From the IMG/VR virus record IMGVR_UViG_3300047510_003155, positions 1 to 64,000 of that record: a stretch of DNA of 64,000 nt; one strand, written 5' to 3'. Below are positions 48,247-57,254 of this stretch, in pieces. The translations under genes and the position numbers were made by a program. A model generated the notes under the pieces. That model made no database searches. It was not told the origin of the DNA and saw only the letters and a program-made list of their open reading frames with translations. The stretch comes from a virus. Each line of letters begins with the position of its first letter. The first letter of the stretch is position 1.

Positions 48247-49152
48247 ATGCCAGCTCCAACTCCAAGAGTAAGGGACGTATCGTTTTTAAAAACGAAGATA
48301 ATGCAACCTGCATTAACTTCGAATTTTGAATGTCATTTTGTCATACCACCAGAAGTAAACAAGCAGCTTGGATATAATGGAATATCTGGATCATCTCCTT
48401 TTACTACAGAGACATTAACAATTTCTTGTTCTGATGCGTCTCTTCCAGGTTCATCTCTTACAACTCATGAATTAAATAATGATTTTACTGGTGTTACACA
48501 AAGACATGCATATAGAAGATTATATGATGATAGGGCAGATTTTACTTTTTATGTAAATAGAGATTACCTTCAGATAAGATTATTTGAAATTTGGATGAGG
48601 TATATTGCCGGAGAACAAGCATCATTTGGGGAAAGTAATACCGTATCATATAGAGTAAATTACCCAAAAAATTATAAAGCAAGTGCAATCTATATTACTA
48701 AATTTGAAAGAGATCTTGGATCAAAAAGTTCTCCTAATAATAAAACCTTAGTTTATACATTTGTAAATGCATTTCCAATTTCTATAACTTCAATCCCCGT
48801 TTCTTATGATAGTTCTCAACTTTTAAAGTGTACTGTTTCCTTTACTTATGATAGGTATTTTGTGGGTAATGTGAAGGATAAATCGCCTACAGGAGACCCA
48901 TCACAATCACTAGCAACTGGTGTTCCTAATCCAAATGATGTTACTTATTCCAGTGGTGTGGATCAAAATGCATTTACTGGAGATGCATCACTTACTAAAG
49001 ATGTTACAAATACTTTAAATAATGTTTCTCCAAATCAATTAAATAGGCAACCAGCATTTACTCAATCCGAGATTACTAGTGCAATAGATGCTGAGAGACA
49101 ACTTCAGTTAAATGGAGTTCCTGCAGATAGCGGTGCTTTAAACCTCTTTTGA
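48247..49152 (+). CDS. 54: Baseplate tail-tube initiator gp54
   Basis: 301 aa. MPAPTPRVRDVSFLKTKIMQ, tube-family core CSDASLPGSSLTTHELNNDFTGVTQRHAYRRLYDDRADFTFYVNRDYLQIRLFEIWM, SYDSSQLLKCTVSFTYDRYFVG. Disordered C-terminus. Almost no leader: ATG lies inside TTTATAAATGCC. Starts tube polymerisation with gp48. Confidence 0.9.
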   Translation: MPAPTPRVRDVSFLKTKIMQPALTSNFECHFVIPPEVNKQLGYNGISGSSPFTTETLTISCSDASLPGSSLTTHELNNDFTGVTQRHAYRRLYDDRADFTFYVNRDYLQIRLFEIWMRYIAGEQASFGESNTVSYRVNYPKNYKASAIYITKFERDLGSKSSPNNKTLVYTFVNAFPISITSIPVSYDSSQLLKCTVSFTYDRYFVGNVKDKSPTGDPSQSLATGVPNPNDVTYSSGVDQNAFTGDASLTKDVTNTLNNVSPNQLNRQPAFTQSEITSAIDAERQLQLNGVPADSGALNLF

Positions 49153-49158
49153 TCTTTT

Positions 49159-49166
49159 AATAAATA
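49159..49166 (+). promoter_or_regulatory. Late-promoter-like AATAAATA
   Basis: 35 nt before the gp26 ATG. Confidence 0.65.
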
Positions 49167-49193
49167 GTCACACCTGAATTGTTTTAGGAGATT

Positions 49194-49913
49194 ATGCCTT
49201 TACCAAAAATTGCAACTCCAACATATGAGTTGGAATTACCTTCGACTGGGGAAACAATTAAGTATCGTCCATTCTTAGTTAAAGAAGAAAAACTTTTAGT
49301 CATTGCCCTAGAATCTGAAGATACGAAACAGATTACTACAGCAATAAAGACGGTTATTAAAAACTGTATTGAGACGAAGGGAATTAAAGTAGAAACTCTT
49401 CCAACATTTGATATTGAATATTTGTTTTTAAATATTCGTGGTAAGTCCGTTGGAGAAGAGATAGAAGTTAATATTATCTGTCCTGATGATGGGGAGACTA
49501 CAGTTCCTATTAAAATTAATGTTGATGATATCAAAGTTCAAAAGAATGAAGATCATAATAATAAAATTAAATTAGATTCTCATTTGATGATGGAAATGAA
49601 GTATCCTTCATTGGATCAATTCATTAAAAATAATTTTGATTTATCCAACAATAATGCATTGGAACAATCTTTTGAACTTGTTGCATCATGTGTAGATAAA
49701 ATTTATAATGAAGAAGATGTTTGGTCTGCTGCAGATGTAACGAAGAAAGAACTTATGGAGTTTTTGGATCAAATGAATACGACTCAATTTAAACAGATTG
49801 AAAAGTTCTTTGAGACAATGCCTAAACTTTCTCATAAAGTTATGGTGAAAAATCCAAAGACAGAAGTTGAAAGTGAAGTCGTATTAGAGGGTCTCTCAAG
49901 TTTTTTCGCATAG
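49194..49913 (+). CDS. 26: Baseplate hub protein gp26
   Basis: 239 aa. YELELPSTGETIKYRPFLVKEEKLLVIALESED, VKNCIETKGIKVETLPTFDIEYLFLNIRGKSVGEEI, IICPDDGETTVPI: the T4 gp26 pattern. Hub assembly; part of the late tail operon with gp51 and hub genes. Confidence 0.88.
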   Translation: MPLPKIATPTYELELPSTGETIKYRPFLVKEEKLLVIALESEDTKQITTAIKTVIKNCIETKGIKVETLPTFDIEYLFLNIRGKSVGEEIEVNIICPDDGETTVPIKINVDDIKVQKNEDHNNKIKLDSHLMMEMKYPSLDQFIKNNFDLSNNNALEQSFELVASCVDKIYNEEDVWSAADVTKKELMEFLDQMNTTQFKQIEKFFETMPKLSHKVMVKNPKTEVESEVVLEGLSSFFA

Positions 49914-49924
49914 CACTGATCCAT

Positions 49925-50098
49925 ATGGATCTTGAAAACTATTTTCGTCTTAATTTTTCGTTGATGCAGTATCATAAATACTCATTGACGGAAATTGAAA
50001 ATATGATTCCTTGGGAAAGAGACATTTATGTTGAACTTCTCAAGCAACATATAGAAGAAGAAGAGTTTAAACAAAAGCAACAAAGTAATGGCTGGTAA
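49925..50098 (+). CDS. 51: gp51-like hub assembly protein, 57 aa
   Basis: Short gene from ATG 49925. MDLENYFRLNFSLMQYHKYS, then LTEIENMIPWERDIYVELLK, matching the IPWERDIYxxLL segment of small gp51-type proteins that follow gp26 in T4-like phages. Overlaps the next gene by 11 nt. Confidence 0.62.
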   Translation: MDLENYFRLNFSLMQYHKYSLTEIENMIPWERDIYVELLKQHIEEEEFKQKQQSNGW

Positions 50099-52526
50099 TC
50101 CTACTTTACCTACAGAGAATATAGATGAGGTAATTTTAAGATTACTGGCCTTAGAACCTAATGAAGTTGATGAACTTGACTATGATACTTATAAATCACT
50201 CCTAAGAGAACTTTTAGTAGAAGTCACTGCATCAAAAAGAAAAATCGGTGATACTGAGTTCTCTTTTGTGAAGGATGAATTCAAAAGAGTGAGAGGAAAA
50301 AAAGGAAGATTTCGAATTAAAAAAACTAAGATAACTGCAAGTGGTCTTGGTCTTGGTGGAATACGAAAACAAGTAAAAGGCACTCAGCAACGATTGATGT
50401 TGGTTCCTGTTGGAGGAATTCCAAAACAAACTGAAGTTGTATCTAAAGGAAAAGGATCCGATACTGATGTTTTGTCGCGCATCAGTCAAACTCTTGATTC
50501 AATATTATCAACTTTAGTTTCTATTAATAGAGAAAATAGAAATAGAATTGAAAGAGAAAGAAAAGATGCTGAGAGTAGAAAAAGATCATCAAGAGAAAAG
50601 GAATTAGAATCGAAACCAATTGAAGGTCTCAAGAAGGCAATATCTGCAATTACAAAACCATTTCAATCTATCTGGGATAGAATAGTACAATTTATTACTA
50701 ATATTATTCTTGGGAGAATTGTATTAAAATTAATTGATTGGTTTGCTAATCCAGAAAATCAAAAGAAAATCAGAAGTCTAGTTAGATTTTTTAAGGATCA
50801 TTGGCCTACTTTACTGGCATTGTATTTGAGATTTGGAACTGGTATAGGTAGATTTGTTGGTAAGTTAAGTAGTATATTAATTAAAGGTGCAATAAAGTTA
50901 GGAGCAATCACTGCAAATCTTGCTGCCCGAGCAGGTCTTAAAGGTGCAGGAAGACTTGGTAGATTTCTTGGTGGTCGTGGTGGAAAACTTTTGGGTGCAG
51001 GATTAGCAATCGGCACTGATGTTGCATTGACGATGGGCGCTTCAAAAACAATTGAAGGACTTTCTAATGGTGATGTAAAAGTTCCTGGGTTTTCTGGTGG
51101 TGGGTGGAATAAAGGATTTGGTAATTTCTTTGGAAAGATGTTTAGTGGTCTTGTAAAGGGACCAAAGGGAAGAGATAAAGTTCCTGCGATGCTTACTGAT
51201 GGTGAGTTTGTTGTGTCTGCTGGCGCAGTTAAAAAGTATGGTGTTGATACTTTCGAAGCAATGAATGCTGCTGGGGGAGGAACTAATGTTCCCCAAATAA
51301 CAAATGGAATGACTTATGCTGAGGGTGGTGGATGGATTGGAAGAGGTGAACCTGGAGCAAGATACGATGCAAGATATGGTTCTGGTGCATATGCTAGAGA
51401 ATCTGCAAGAAGAGCGGCAGCAGCAAATGCAGCACCTTTAGTTCCAAATATGCTACCACCAATAAAAACTGGTAGCAGATATCATCAGGAAAGTAAATCA
51501 AGAGTAGGTCAAGGAACAAAAACAACATCCATAAATGGATTGAGTGTTCCAATTGGAATAAATGCATCAGGCATAACTTCTCCATTTAAACCTTCTTCTG
51601 CAAGTAGAAAAGCACAATTTACGCCAGAGCAGCAGAGAAGAATAGCACAAGATAATGCTGAACGAAATAGAATTATGCAAAGAGGTCAGCAGAGAAGATC
51701 TTCTGATGATGCAATAAGAAGAGAATGGAGCAAAGCATTCAGTGATCCTACCAATCCACTCTATCAAAAAGCAGCATTTGATGAGAATTATAATTACCAA
51801 AAGTTTAAAAAAGATTATCTTGCAAGACAATCGAAAGCATCGGGAACAGGATACACTCCGTATCAATCAAGATTTTCTGGTTCCCGTGATTCTGCTTTTA
51901 GAAGAGCTCAAGGAATAACAGGTGCTTCAGTAAGTTCTGGAAGAACTAAATCTCAACTTATGGGTGGTGGTGGAGGATTATCAAAACCAAGTGGAATTTA
52001 TAGAGGTGCTGGCGCAAAAATGGTCGGTGGATATGGTTTGAAGCAGCAATCTTTTGGTGATGCACCTTCATCTCAAATCATAAAGAATGATAAGGGGCAG
52101 AATGTAGTTGGTTATAAGGCAATGAAAGGTGGTAAATTAACTTACGTTCAGGGTCCAAAACCTGGAACTGGAACTACAAATATTTTTGAAAGGATTGGAA
52201 GAACAATAAATCCAAATGCATATAAAGCAAGTGATGCTGCAGCAGCACAAAGAAAATATCAGCAAGCATCTGCTGGTTCAATTGCTTCTTTAAAAGCAAG
52301 AGGTGCAAGTCAAGCAACAATTGCAAGAAGACAAGCAGAATTAAAGAAAGGAGTAAAACCGTTACCAAAGCCAAGAACAAAGGCAGATGTTATTGGACGT
52401 GGTGGAGGTGGAGGAAGAAGTAGTGGAGCAAGACCTACATCTCCTTCCAAACCACCAAGTTTCTCACCCACTCATAAGAAGGGGACAAGAACCGCACAAG
52501 CAGCACTGGGGGTTAAGAAGAAATAA
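50088..52526 (+). CDS. Large tail protein, tape-measure-like
   Basis: 812 aa. Helical N-terminus, membrane-like helices at about 210-230 and 240-330 (IVQFITNIILGRIVLKLIDWF; Gly/Ala/Leu-rich), then PGRDKVPAMLTDGEFVVSAGAVKKYG, a segment common near C-termini of tail tape-measure proteins, and a long Ser/Gln/Arg-rich low-complexity end. Corresponds in position to gp29/hub region. Could set tail length or be ejected. Confidence 0.62.
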   Translation: MAGNPTLPTENIDEVILRLLALEPNEVDELDYDTYKSLLRELLVEVTASKRKIGDTEFSFVKDEFKRVRGKKGRFRIKKTKITASGLGLGGIRKQVKGTQQRLMLVPVGGIPKQTEVVSKGKGSDTDVLSRISQTLDSILSTLVSINRENRNRIERERKDAESRKRSSREKELESKPIEGLKKAISAITKPFQSIWDRIVQFITNIILGRIVLKLIDWFANPENQKKIRSLVRFFKDHWPTLLALYLRFGTGIGRFVGKLSSILIKGAIKLGAITANLAARAGLKGAGRLGRFLGGRGGKLLGAGLAIGTDVALTMGASKTIEGLSNGDVKVPGFSGGGWNKGFGNFFGKMFSGLVKGPKGRDKVPAMLTDGEFVVSAGAVKKYGVDTFEAMNAAGGGTNVPQITNGMTYAEGGGWIGRGEPGARYDARYGSGAYARESARRAAAANAAPLVPNMLPPIKTGSRYHQESKSRVGQGTKTTSINGLSVPIGINASGITSPFKPSSASRKAQFTPEQQRRIAQDNAERNRIMQRGQQRRSSDDAIRREWSKAFSDPTNPLYQKAAFDENYNYQKFKKDYLARQSKASGTGYTPYQSRFSGSRDSAFRRAQGITGASVSSGRTKSQLMGGGGGLSKPSGIYRGAGAKMVGGYGLKQQSFGDAPSSQIIKNDKGQNVVGYKAMKGGKLTYVQGPKPGTGTTNIFERIGRTINPNAYKASDAAAAQRKYQQASAGSIASLKARGASQATIARRQAELKKGVKPLPKPRTKADVIGRGGGGGRSSGARPTSPSKPPSFSPTHKKGTRTAQAALGVKKK

Positions 52527-55474
52527 TGGCTAACCTAGTTCCCTATAAAAAAACAAATAATGCTATTATTAAAGCAGACAAATTTTTACCAAGGATAAAG
52601 ACTTCTTTTATTTCTTCTGGAAAAGATTTCACTAAACTTTCTGAAAGTCCTTTATTAAAAATTGAAAGAAAGTTTATTAAGATTGATAGTCTTTTGAAGG
52701 ATTCTTTATTACTTTCTAAAAAGGAAAATGAAAAAGGTAGAGTAAAAAAAGAAGAGAAGAAATTCGAACAAAGAGAAAAGGAATTAGAAAATAAAAAAGC
52801 AAAATTACCAAGTGGTGTTAAAGTTCCTTCTTTACCTGGAGTTGGTATTTTAGGGTGGATTAGAAACTTCATCGTTCAGACTGTTTTAGGATTTCTTGCG
52901 GTAAGATTAATCGATCATCTTCCAAAACTTTTAAAAGTCTTACCTGTAATTGTTAAAGTTAGTGATTTCTTCATTGATATGGGAGGAAAACTTTTAGATG
53001 GATTAGTGACTTTTGTTGATAAGGCATATGATGTAGTAGATAATACTCGCAAGTTTACTAAGCAACTTGGTGGTGAAGGTCTCGCACAGAACTTTGATAA
53101 GTTTGCTGGTGCATTAAGCACGATGCTAGATGTTGCTGTTATTGCAGCATTGTCTGCTGCAAGTATGGGTGATGATTTTGGAGGTTCTGGTGGTCCTACT
53201 TCAAAAACAAAACCTGCGTTGGGATCAAAACCGAAGGTAACAACGGGGTCTGGTGGAAAATTTAAATTCAGAATACCTGGAACTGGTCCTAAAATTACAG
53301 GTACTAAAGGTATTCTTTCCTTTGTAAGACCATTCTTAAAAAGAATACCCATACCTGTTATTGGTGCATTAATTGACTTTGGATTATCTTGGGCTCTTGG
53401 AGAAGATCCAGGTAGAGCAGCATTTAGGGCAATTGGTGCTGGTATATTAGGTTCTATTGGTACTGGATTAGCAGGAGCATTGGGTCTTGCTGGTGGTCCT
53501 TTAGCAATTGCTACTGCTGCTCTCGGGGGTCTTGCTGGTGGTGCTTTAGGCGATATGGCTGGTGGTGCTTTATATGACTTGTTCTTTGGTGGTAAGAAGA
53601 CACAGAAAGGTAAAGTTGCAAAGGCAGCAGGTGGAGGGCAACCAACAACTCGCGGAGGAAAATTAGTTGGTGGTCCTGCAAAGAGATCTGTTAAGAAAAA
53701 GAAAACTCCTAGAACACTTACTGTTACTCCTAAAAAATTAAAACCAGGATCTGCTGTTGGTGGAGAGAATAAAGTAAAACAACTTTTCCCAGAAACAAAA
53801 GATAAAACAAAGATGAGTCCTTTTGATGTTTTAAAAAATGCTTATGATGGTTTTTCTAAATCTTCTGGTCTTGGTTCTCTTATTGCTCTTGCAATTAAAC
53901 CATTGATGGGAGATAGACCATCATATGCAGACTATAAGAATGCTGGAATTGGTGTGAATAACTGGATGAATCAATCAGTTGCAACCGGAACTTATGGATA
54001 TGCTGGTGGTGGTGAAGTTAAAATTGAGAGCATTGTATCTGGGGAAGATTATAGCGATGTGATTGCAAAGTCATTGCAAGATTCTGTAACTCCACAGGTT
54101 GATAAAACCATTCAAGATTTGATGAGGCAATTAAATTTAAAACAACCTACGAAAAAAGAACCAGATAAAACAGATCCAACACTAAAAGAAGAGGGTGGTG
54201 GTGGAGTTGATGGGGGAGGAATGACTGGCGGGCAGTGGGGTCCACTATTAGATCTGATTGCTGGAAAGGAATCCGGTGGAAATTATGAGGCAATGTATCC
54301 AAGCACAACTTTACCCGGAGCAACAAAAATGACAATCTCTGAAGTTGCACGGAGAGCTACTGGAGCAGTTGGAAAATATCAACAATTACCTCAATATCTT
54401 GTTAATAGAGCAAGAGCTGCGGGTCTTAATCCAGATAAAGATCTTTATAGTCCAGAAAATCAAGAAAAAATTATTATTAATGTTAATATTAAAGGAAGGG
54501 GTGGGGAAAAGTGGTTGAAGGGAGAAATAAGTGACGAACAATTTATGCAAGGTTTATCTCAAGAATTTGCTTCTCTTCCAAATGCAGATGGTAAATTTTA
54601 TTATCCAGGTCAAAGAAGCGCAATGACTCCGGAAAAAGTTAAATCAGCACTTTCTAAAGTTAAGCGTGGTGGATATTCTCAACAAGAACTCGCAGCAGGT
54701 ATGGGGCGTGGACCATCTGGTGCAACAAGAGGTAGTATTGGTGGATCAGTTGTAGAGTACATTACTGGAGATCCAAATACTCCATTTGGGAGATTCGATA
54801 GAGCGGGTCATGGAACTACAGATAATTATCATGACCACATTGCGTTTAAAGATAGAAGCACTGCTGTCAGAGCTTACAATTTCTTTAAATCTAAGGGCAT
54901 TCAAGTTACAGAATTTAAGGGTTATGGTCCTGTTGGAGGTCATGCTTCTGGATCATATCACTATTCCGGACTTGCTTTTGATATTCCCGGAGCACAATGG
55001 GGTGGATCTGGAGCAATTGGCGCAAGAGATTATGCTGGATCGGCAAAGGTTAGAAGACTTCTAAAAGAATTTATGGGTGGAGGATCAACTCAAATTGCAT
55101 CGAAGTTTCATGGTGGAATTGGATATGCGAATAAAGATGGAATGACTTTAAAACTTCATAAAGGTGAGATGTATAAAGTAGTTGATAAAGACTCTGTAGA
55201 TTTATTTGGAAGAGACTTTATTGAAGATATTATTAATGTAGAAAATAAAGCACAACTAGTTGCAAAAGCACCATCAATTATTGAAAAACTTAAATTAATT
55301 TCTGGATATACTGATTATGAAAGACCAGAACCAGAGGTTGTTTATGTTCCTAGTCCAGTTGAATATCTACCACTTCCTATGGGTAGTGGAGGTTCTACCA
55401 TAATTGCTGGTGGAGGTGGTGGAGATGATTATGTAAATAGTAGTATGGAACAAACACTTGCTCAAATAGGATAA
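52526..55474 (+). CDS. Large hub/tape-measure protein with lysin domains
   Basis: 982 aa. Hydrophobic Gly/Ala-rich part about 110-360 (GILGSIGTGLAGALGLAGGP). Middle: LLDLIAGKESGGNYEAMYP with a catalytic-type Glu, then TGAVGKYQQLPQYLVNRA, a lysozyme/SLT-like muramidase domain. Next: HGTTDNYHDHIAFKDRSTA and HASGSYHYSGLAFDIPG, an M15/peptidase-like metal-binding pattern. Late segment KLHKGEMYKVVDKDSVDLFG resembles tape-measure 'GE' loops. Likely the tail-borne wall-degrading component. Confidence 0.7.
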   Translation: MANLVPYKKTNNAIIKADKFLPRIKTSFISSGKDFTKLSESPLLKIERKFIKIDSLLKDSLLLSKKENEKGRVKKEEKKFEQREKELENKKAKLPSGVKVPSLPGVGILGWIRNFIVQTVLGFLAVRLIDHLPKLLKVLPVIVKVSDFFIDMGGKLLDGLVTFVDKAYDVVDNTRKFTKQLGGEGLAQNFDKFAGALSTMLDVAVIAALSAASMGDDFGGSGGPTSKTKPALGSKPKVTTGSGGKFKFRIPGTGPKITGTKGILSFVRPFLKRIPIPVIGALIDFGLSWALGEDPGRAAFRAIGAGILGSIGTGLAGALGLAGGPLAIATAALGGLAGGALGDMAGGALYDLFFGGKKTQKGKVAKAAGGGQPTTRGGKLVGGPAKRSVKKKKTPRTLTVTPKKLKPGSAVGGENKVKQLFPETKDKTKMSPFDVLKNAYDGFSKSSGLGSLIALAIKPLMGDRPSYADYKNAGIGVNNWMNQSVATGTYGYAGGGEVKIESIVSGEDYSDVIAKSLQDSVTPQVDKTIQDLMRQLNLKQPTKKEPDKTDPTLKEEGGGGVDGGGMTGGQWGPLLDLIAGKESGGNYEAMYPSTTLPGATKMTISEVARRATGAVGKYQQLPQYLVNRARAAGLNPDKDLYSPENQEKIIINVNIKGRGGEKWLKGEISDEQFMQGLSQEFASLPNADGKFYYPGQRSAMTPEKVKSALSKVKRGGYSQQELAAGMGRGPSGATRGSIGGSVVEYITGDPNTPFGRFDRAGHGTTDNYHDHIAFKDRSTAVRAYNFFKSKGIQVTEFKGYGPVGGHASGSYHYSGLAFDIPGAQWGGSGAIGARDYAGSAKVRRLLKEFMGGGSTQIASKFHGGIGYANKDGMTLKLHKGEMYKVVDKDSVDLFGRDFIEDIINVENKAQLVAKAPSIIEKLKLISGYTDYERPEPEVVYVPSPVEYLPLPMGSGGSTIIAGGGGGDDYVNSSMEQTLAQIG

Positions 55475-55475
55475 T

Positions 55476-57002
55476 ATGTCTGTAAACGAAAGTAATATAC
55501 CTATTTTTAAAGTATATTCAAATGCAACTGGAAAAGAACTTCCATTCAATGGTGGAGTTGCTGAGTTGCATTATTATGAAAATATATTATCTGAGACTGT
55601 AAGAATGTCGATAAGTGTTGTTGATACCGGTCAAGGAGATCAAGGAACAACAGGATCGGAGAGTGTAAAACTCACCGGAACTGAAAAGGTTCATATTGAA
55701 TTGGAAGATACTCAAAAACAAAAGATTTCTTTCACTACGAGTACAAATGAACTTCATATTACTGGAAGAGAAAGAATTACTGAAAAATTAAAAGATATTG
55801 AATTCTTAGAGTTGGTATCGAAAGAGTACCTGAAAAATGAAAGTGTGAGAGTTGATAAGAGATATGATGGAAAAATATCGGATTCTCTAACTAAAATTCT
55901 TAAAGAAGTTCTAAGCACGCAAAAGAAATTAGATATAGAATCTACAAAAAATTCACGTTCATTTATTGGAACTTTAAAGAAACCTTTTTGGTTTATTATG
56001 TGGTTAGCAGGACAATCCATTCGTGAGGATACAAGTGCTCTTGGATTGAGTGCCGGATATTTCTTCTTTGAAACTAAATCTGGGTATAAGTTTAAATCTA
56101 TTGATACTTTATTTGGACAAACACCAGTTAAAAAATATATCTATAATAATACAGTATCTACTAAAATACCCACTGGATATGATGGAAAAATTTTAGAATA
56201 TAATTTTGTTGATAGTGCTGATATGAAAGATCAGATGATGATGGGTACATTCAATACCTCCGTAAATCTTTTTAACTCTTTTGAGAGTGCTTTTGGTTGT
56301 AATCCTTTAGATATTTCCACTCAGGAATCTGCAATTACTGCAGCTGGAACTGAGTATGGTAAGAATTTATTTAAAGATTTTATAACAAAACCTTCAAGAT
56401 TTTTTACTGGTAATCAATCAATAGGTGGATATACTCCTGTAGATCAGTCTCACGAATTGGATACTGATAAAGCAAAGTATCTTTCATCTTCTACAGCAAG
56501 ATACAATCAAGCGTATACTGTTAAAGTAAATATCACTATTTTTGGTGACTTTAGTTTAGAAGCGGGTCAATTAATTTATTGCGATTTTCCCGAACAATCC
56601 ACTAAATCAACTAAGGAGGCAAATCCTAGGATGAGCGGTGTCTATATGATTTCTGCACTATGTCATCGTATTGATCCTATTAAACAGTGCTATACATCGT
56701 TGGAATTGATTCGTGATTCTTATGGTAGAAAACCAATGGCAGCTTCTGCCACTGCAGCAGGAAATCAAAAATCATCAGTACAAAAAGCGTCTGATGGAGC
56801 ATCTGCAAATAATAAGGGTGTTACTGATGAAGATATTGCAAGCGAATTAAACAACGAAAATCAACTTATGTCTCAGCAAGAACAGGCAATAGCAGAAACT
56901 CCTCCAGATGGAACTAAATATGATGATGAAGGATATCCTGCAGATGCTGGTAGTGAATTTGAATATAATCCAGTTACAGGAAGACTTGATCCTAAAGATT
57001 AG
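55476..57002 (+). CDS. 27: Baseplate hub protein gp27-like
   Basis: 508 aa. IPIFKVYSNATGKELPFNGGVAELHYYENILSETVRMSISVVDTG, LIYCDFP, SIREDTSALGLSAGYFFFETKSGYKFKSIDTLF; arrangement fits the trimeric hub (gpD/gp27 superfamily), which joins gp5 to the tube. Disordered C-terminus of about 100 aa. Assignment by position and fold clues. Confidence 0.68.
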   Translation: MSVNESNIPIFKVYSNATGKELPFNGGVAELHYYENILSETVRMSISVVDTGQGDQGTTGSESVKLTGTEKVHIELEDTQKQKISFTTSTNELHITGRERITEKLKDIEFLELVSKEYLKNESVRVDKRYDGKISDSLTKILKEVLSTQKKLDIESTKNSRSFIGTLKKPFWFIMWLAGQSIREDTSALGLSAGYFFFETKSGYKFKSIDTLFGQTPVKKYIYNNTVSTKIPTGYDGKILEYNFVDSADMKDQMMMGTFNTSVNLFNSFESAFGCNPLDISTQESAITAAGTEYGKNLFKDFITKPSRFFTGNQSIGGYTPVDQSHELDTDKAKYLSSSTARYNQAYTVKVNITIFGDFSLEAGQLIYCDFPEQSTKSTKEANPRMSGVYMISALCHRIDPIKQCYTSLELIRDSYGRKPMAASATAAGNQKSSVQKASDGASANNKGVTDEDIASELNNENQLMSQQEQAIAETPPDGTKYDDEGYPADAGSEFEYNPVTGRLDPKD

Positions 57003-57003
57003 T

Positions 57004-57011
57004 AATAAATA
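57004..57011 (+). promoter_or_regulatory. Late-promoter-like AATAAATA
   Basis: Two nt after the hub stop and 33 nt before ATG 57037. Confidence 0.62.
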
Positions 57012-57036
57012 ATAAAAACTATTTTAGTGTGTTCAT

Positions 57037-57252
57037 ATGGACAGAACACTTCAACAACATATTAACGATGATAGAGATGAACTGGATAACCCAAATACCA
57101 GTGGTCAACGTCGTCGTCACTTAGAAGATGAACTTGATGCTTTAGAACAGTATCAAGTTAATCATCCAGACGAAAATCACGATCCAACTTCTTTGGAATT
57201 ATATTGTGACACTCATCCCGATGCTCTTGAATGTAGAGTTTATGAAGATTAA
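57037..57252 (+). CDS. Small acidic protein, 71 aa
   Basis: MDRTLQQHINDDRDELDNPN; helices with QRRRHLEDELDALEQYQ and a tail HPDALECRVYED. Late-type promoter; lies between hub genes, so maybe a baseplate cofactor. Unknown. Confidence 0.7.
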   Translation: MDRTLQQHINDDRDELDNPNTSGQRRRHLEDELDALEQYQVNHPDENHDPTSLELYCDTHPDALECRVYED

Positions 57253-57254
57253 TT